Positions 63,870 through 64,000 of a stretch of DNA of 64,000 nt are shown here, piece after piece (position 1 is the stretch's first letter; each line of letters opens with the position of its first letter). The notes beneath the pieces were generated by a model. That model made no database searches. It saw only the letters and a program-made list of their open reading frames with translations, and was not told where the DNA came from. The DNA is taken from NCBI RefSeq assembly GCF_024363255.1, contig NZ_AP026070.1:3968001-4032000 (forward strand), in the 5' to 3' direction. The stretch is from Shewanella sp. NFH-SH190041 (GTDB lineage Bacteria > Pseudomonadota > Gammaproteobacteria > Enterobacterales > Shewanellaceae). The position numbers were made by a program, and so were the translations under genes.

Positions 63870-64000
63870 ATGGATCACAATATTGAACTGATCACGGCAA
63901 CCCTTACCGAACTTGGTATTTTGACCGCAGCTAAACTCAACCCCGGCGCCAGCAACGATGAAATTAGCGGGCTGGAGCAGCACCTTGGCCAAACTCTGCC
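63870..64000 (+). CDS. SMI1/KNR4 (SUKH)-like protein, partial
   Basis: The first 43 codons of a gene cut by the end of the window. The segment S-N-D-E-I-S-G-L-E-Q-H-L-G-Q-T-L-P matches the start of SMI1/KNR4 (SUKH) domains (E-I-x-x-L-E-x-x-L-G-x-x-L-P). Many SUKH proteins are immunity proteins of toxin systems, though other roles exist. Nothing can be said about the C-terminus. Confidence 0.6.
   Translation, partial: MDHNIELITATLTELGILTAAKLNPGASNDEISGLEQHLGQTL

Overview
The window is a chromosomal segment of a gammaproteobacterium, most likely Shewanella or a close relative. This rests on recalled synteny and family content: a pilMNOPQ-aroK-aroB-damX-dam block facing mrcA, typA next to glnA, a DUF1864/kynureninase-like gene pair beside glnA, ovoA, a DUF4124 gene next to glnLG, a cpxP/cpxRA cluster and Nrf-type electron-transfer genes. 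No database search was possible. No rRNA, tRNA or CRISPR array was seen.

Layout. 1-10.1 kb: two small membrane-protein genes, then a leftward cluster pilM-N-O-P-Q, aroK, aroB, damX, dam (type IV pilus alignment complex and secretin, shikimate pathway, cell-division SPOR protein, GATC methylase). 10.3-21.3 kb: mrcA (PBP1A), a Ca2+/Na+ antiporter, recG, a DUF3014 protein, dtd and a YihY membrane protein, a small membrane protein with a DUF2959 lipoprotein, and a polyferredoxin membrane protein. 21.5-25.2 kb: typA and glnA diverge across a 439-bp region that holds an enhancer-type NtrC array and a sigma-54 promoter. 25.3-34.2 kb: a PDZ-like protein, a GNAT-like protein, an overlapping pair (kynureninase-like PLP enzyme and PrnB/DUF1864 heme-type protein), a small secreted protein under a consensus CRP box, ovoA and an AbgT-family transporter. 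34.6-36.4 kb: mobile-element remnants around a DUF4124 gene. 36.4-44.3 kb: glnL-glnG with its own NtrC box, fieF, a cpxP-like gene diverging from cpxRA across CpxR boxes, a TetR regulator and a LysR-like protein with a degenerate DNA-binding domain. 44.3-46.7 kb: a 248-bp tandem repeat, palindromes and acuI. 46.7-55.7 kb: trmL, several small-function genes, an EAL phosphodiesterase, a DTW-domain tRNA-modifying enzyme, a second intact copy of the short mobile element, a Bcr/CflA transporter and two convergent LysR genes. 56-58.6 kb: a hypothetical protein followed by nrfB-nrfC-nrfD without nrfA. 58.7-64 kb: small envelope and cytoplasmic proteins (Sel1 repeats, YciC-like, DUF2780, TerB-like, LprI-like, DUF4303-like) and the start of a SMI1/KNR4-like gene cut by the window edge.

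Genes acting together. NtrB/NtrC (36.4-38.9 kb) should control glnA through the sites at 23.5-23.65 kb and probably themselves through a box at 36318. CpxR should control both cpxP and cpxRA through two boxes at 40463-40503. The heme-type protein and the PLP enzyme overlap by 4 bp and look like a two-step oxidative-cleavage/hydrolysis unit of unknown substrate; this is the best candidate for an undescribed pathway. Two near-identical 269/270-bp elements with inverted ends, plus a half-length relic, form a MITE-like family.
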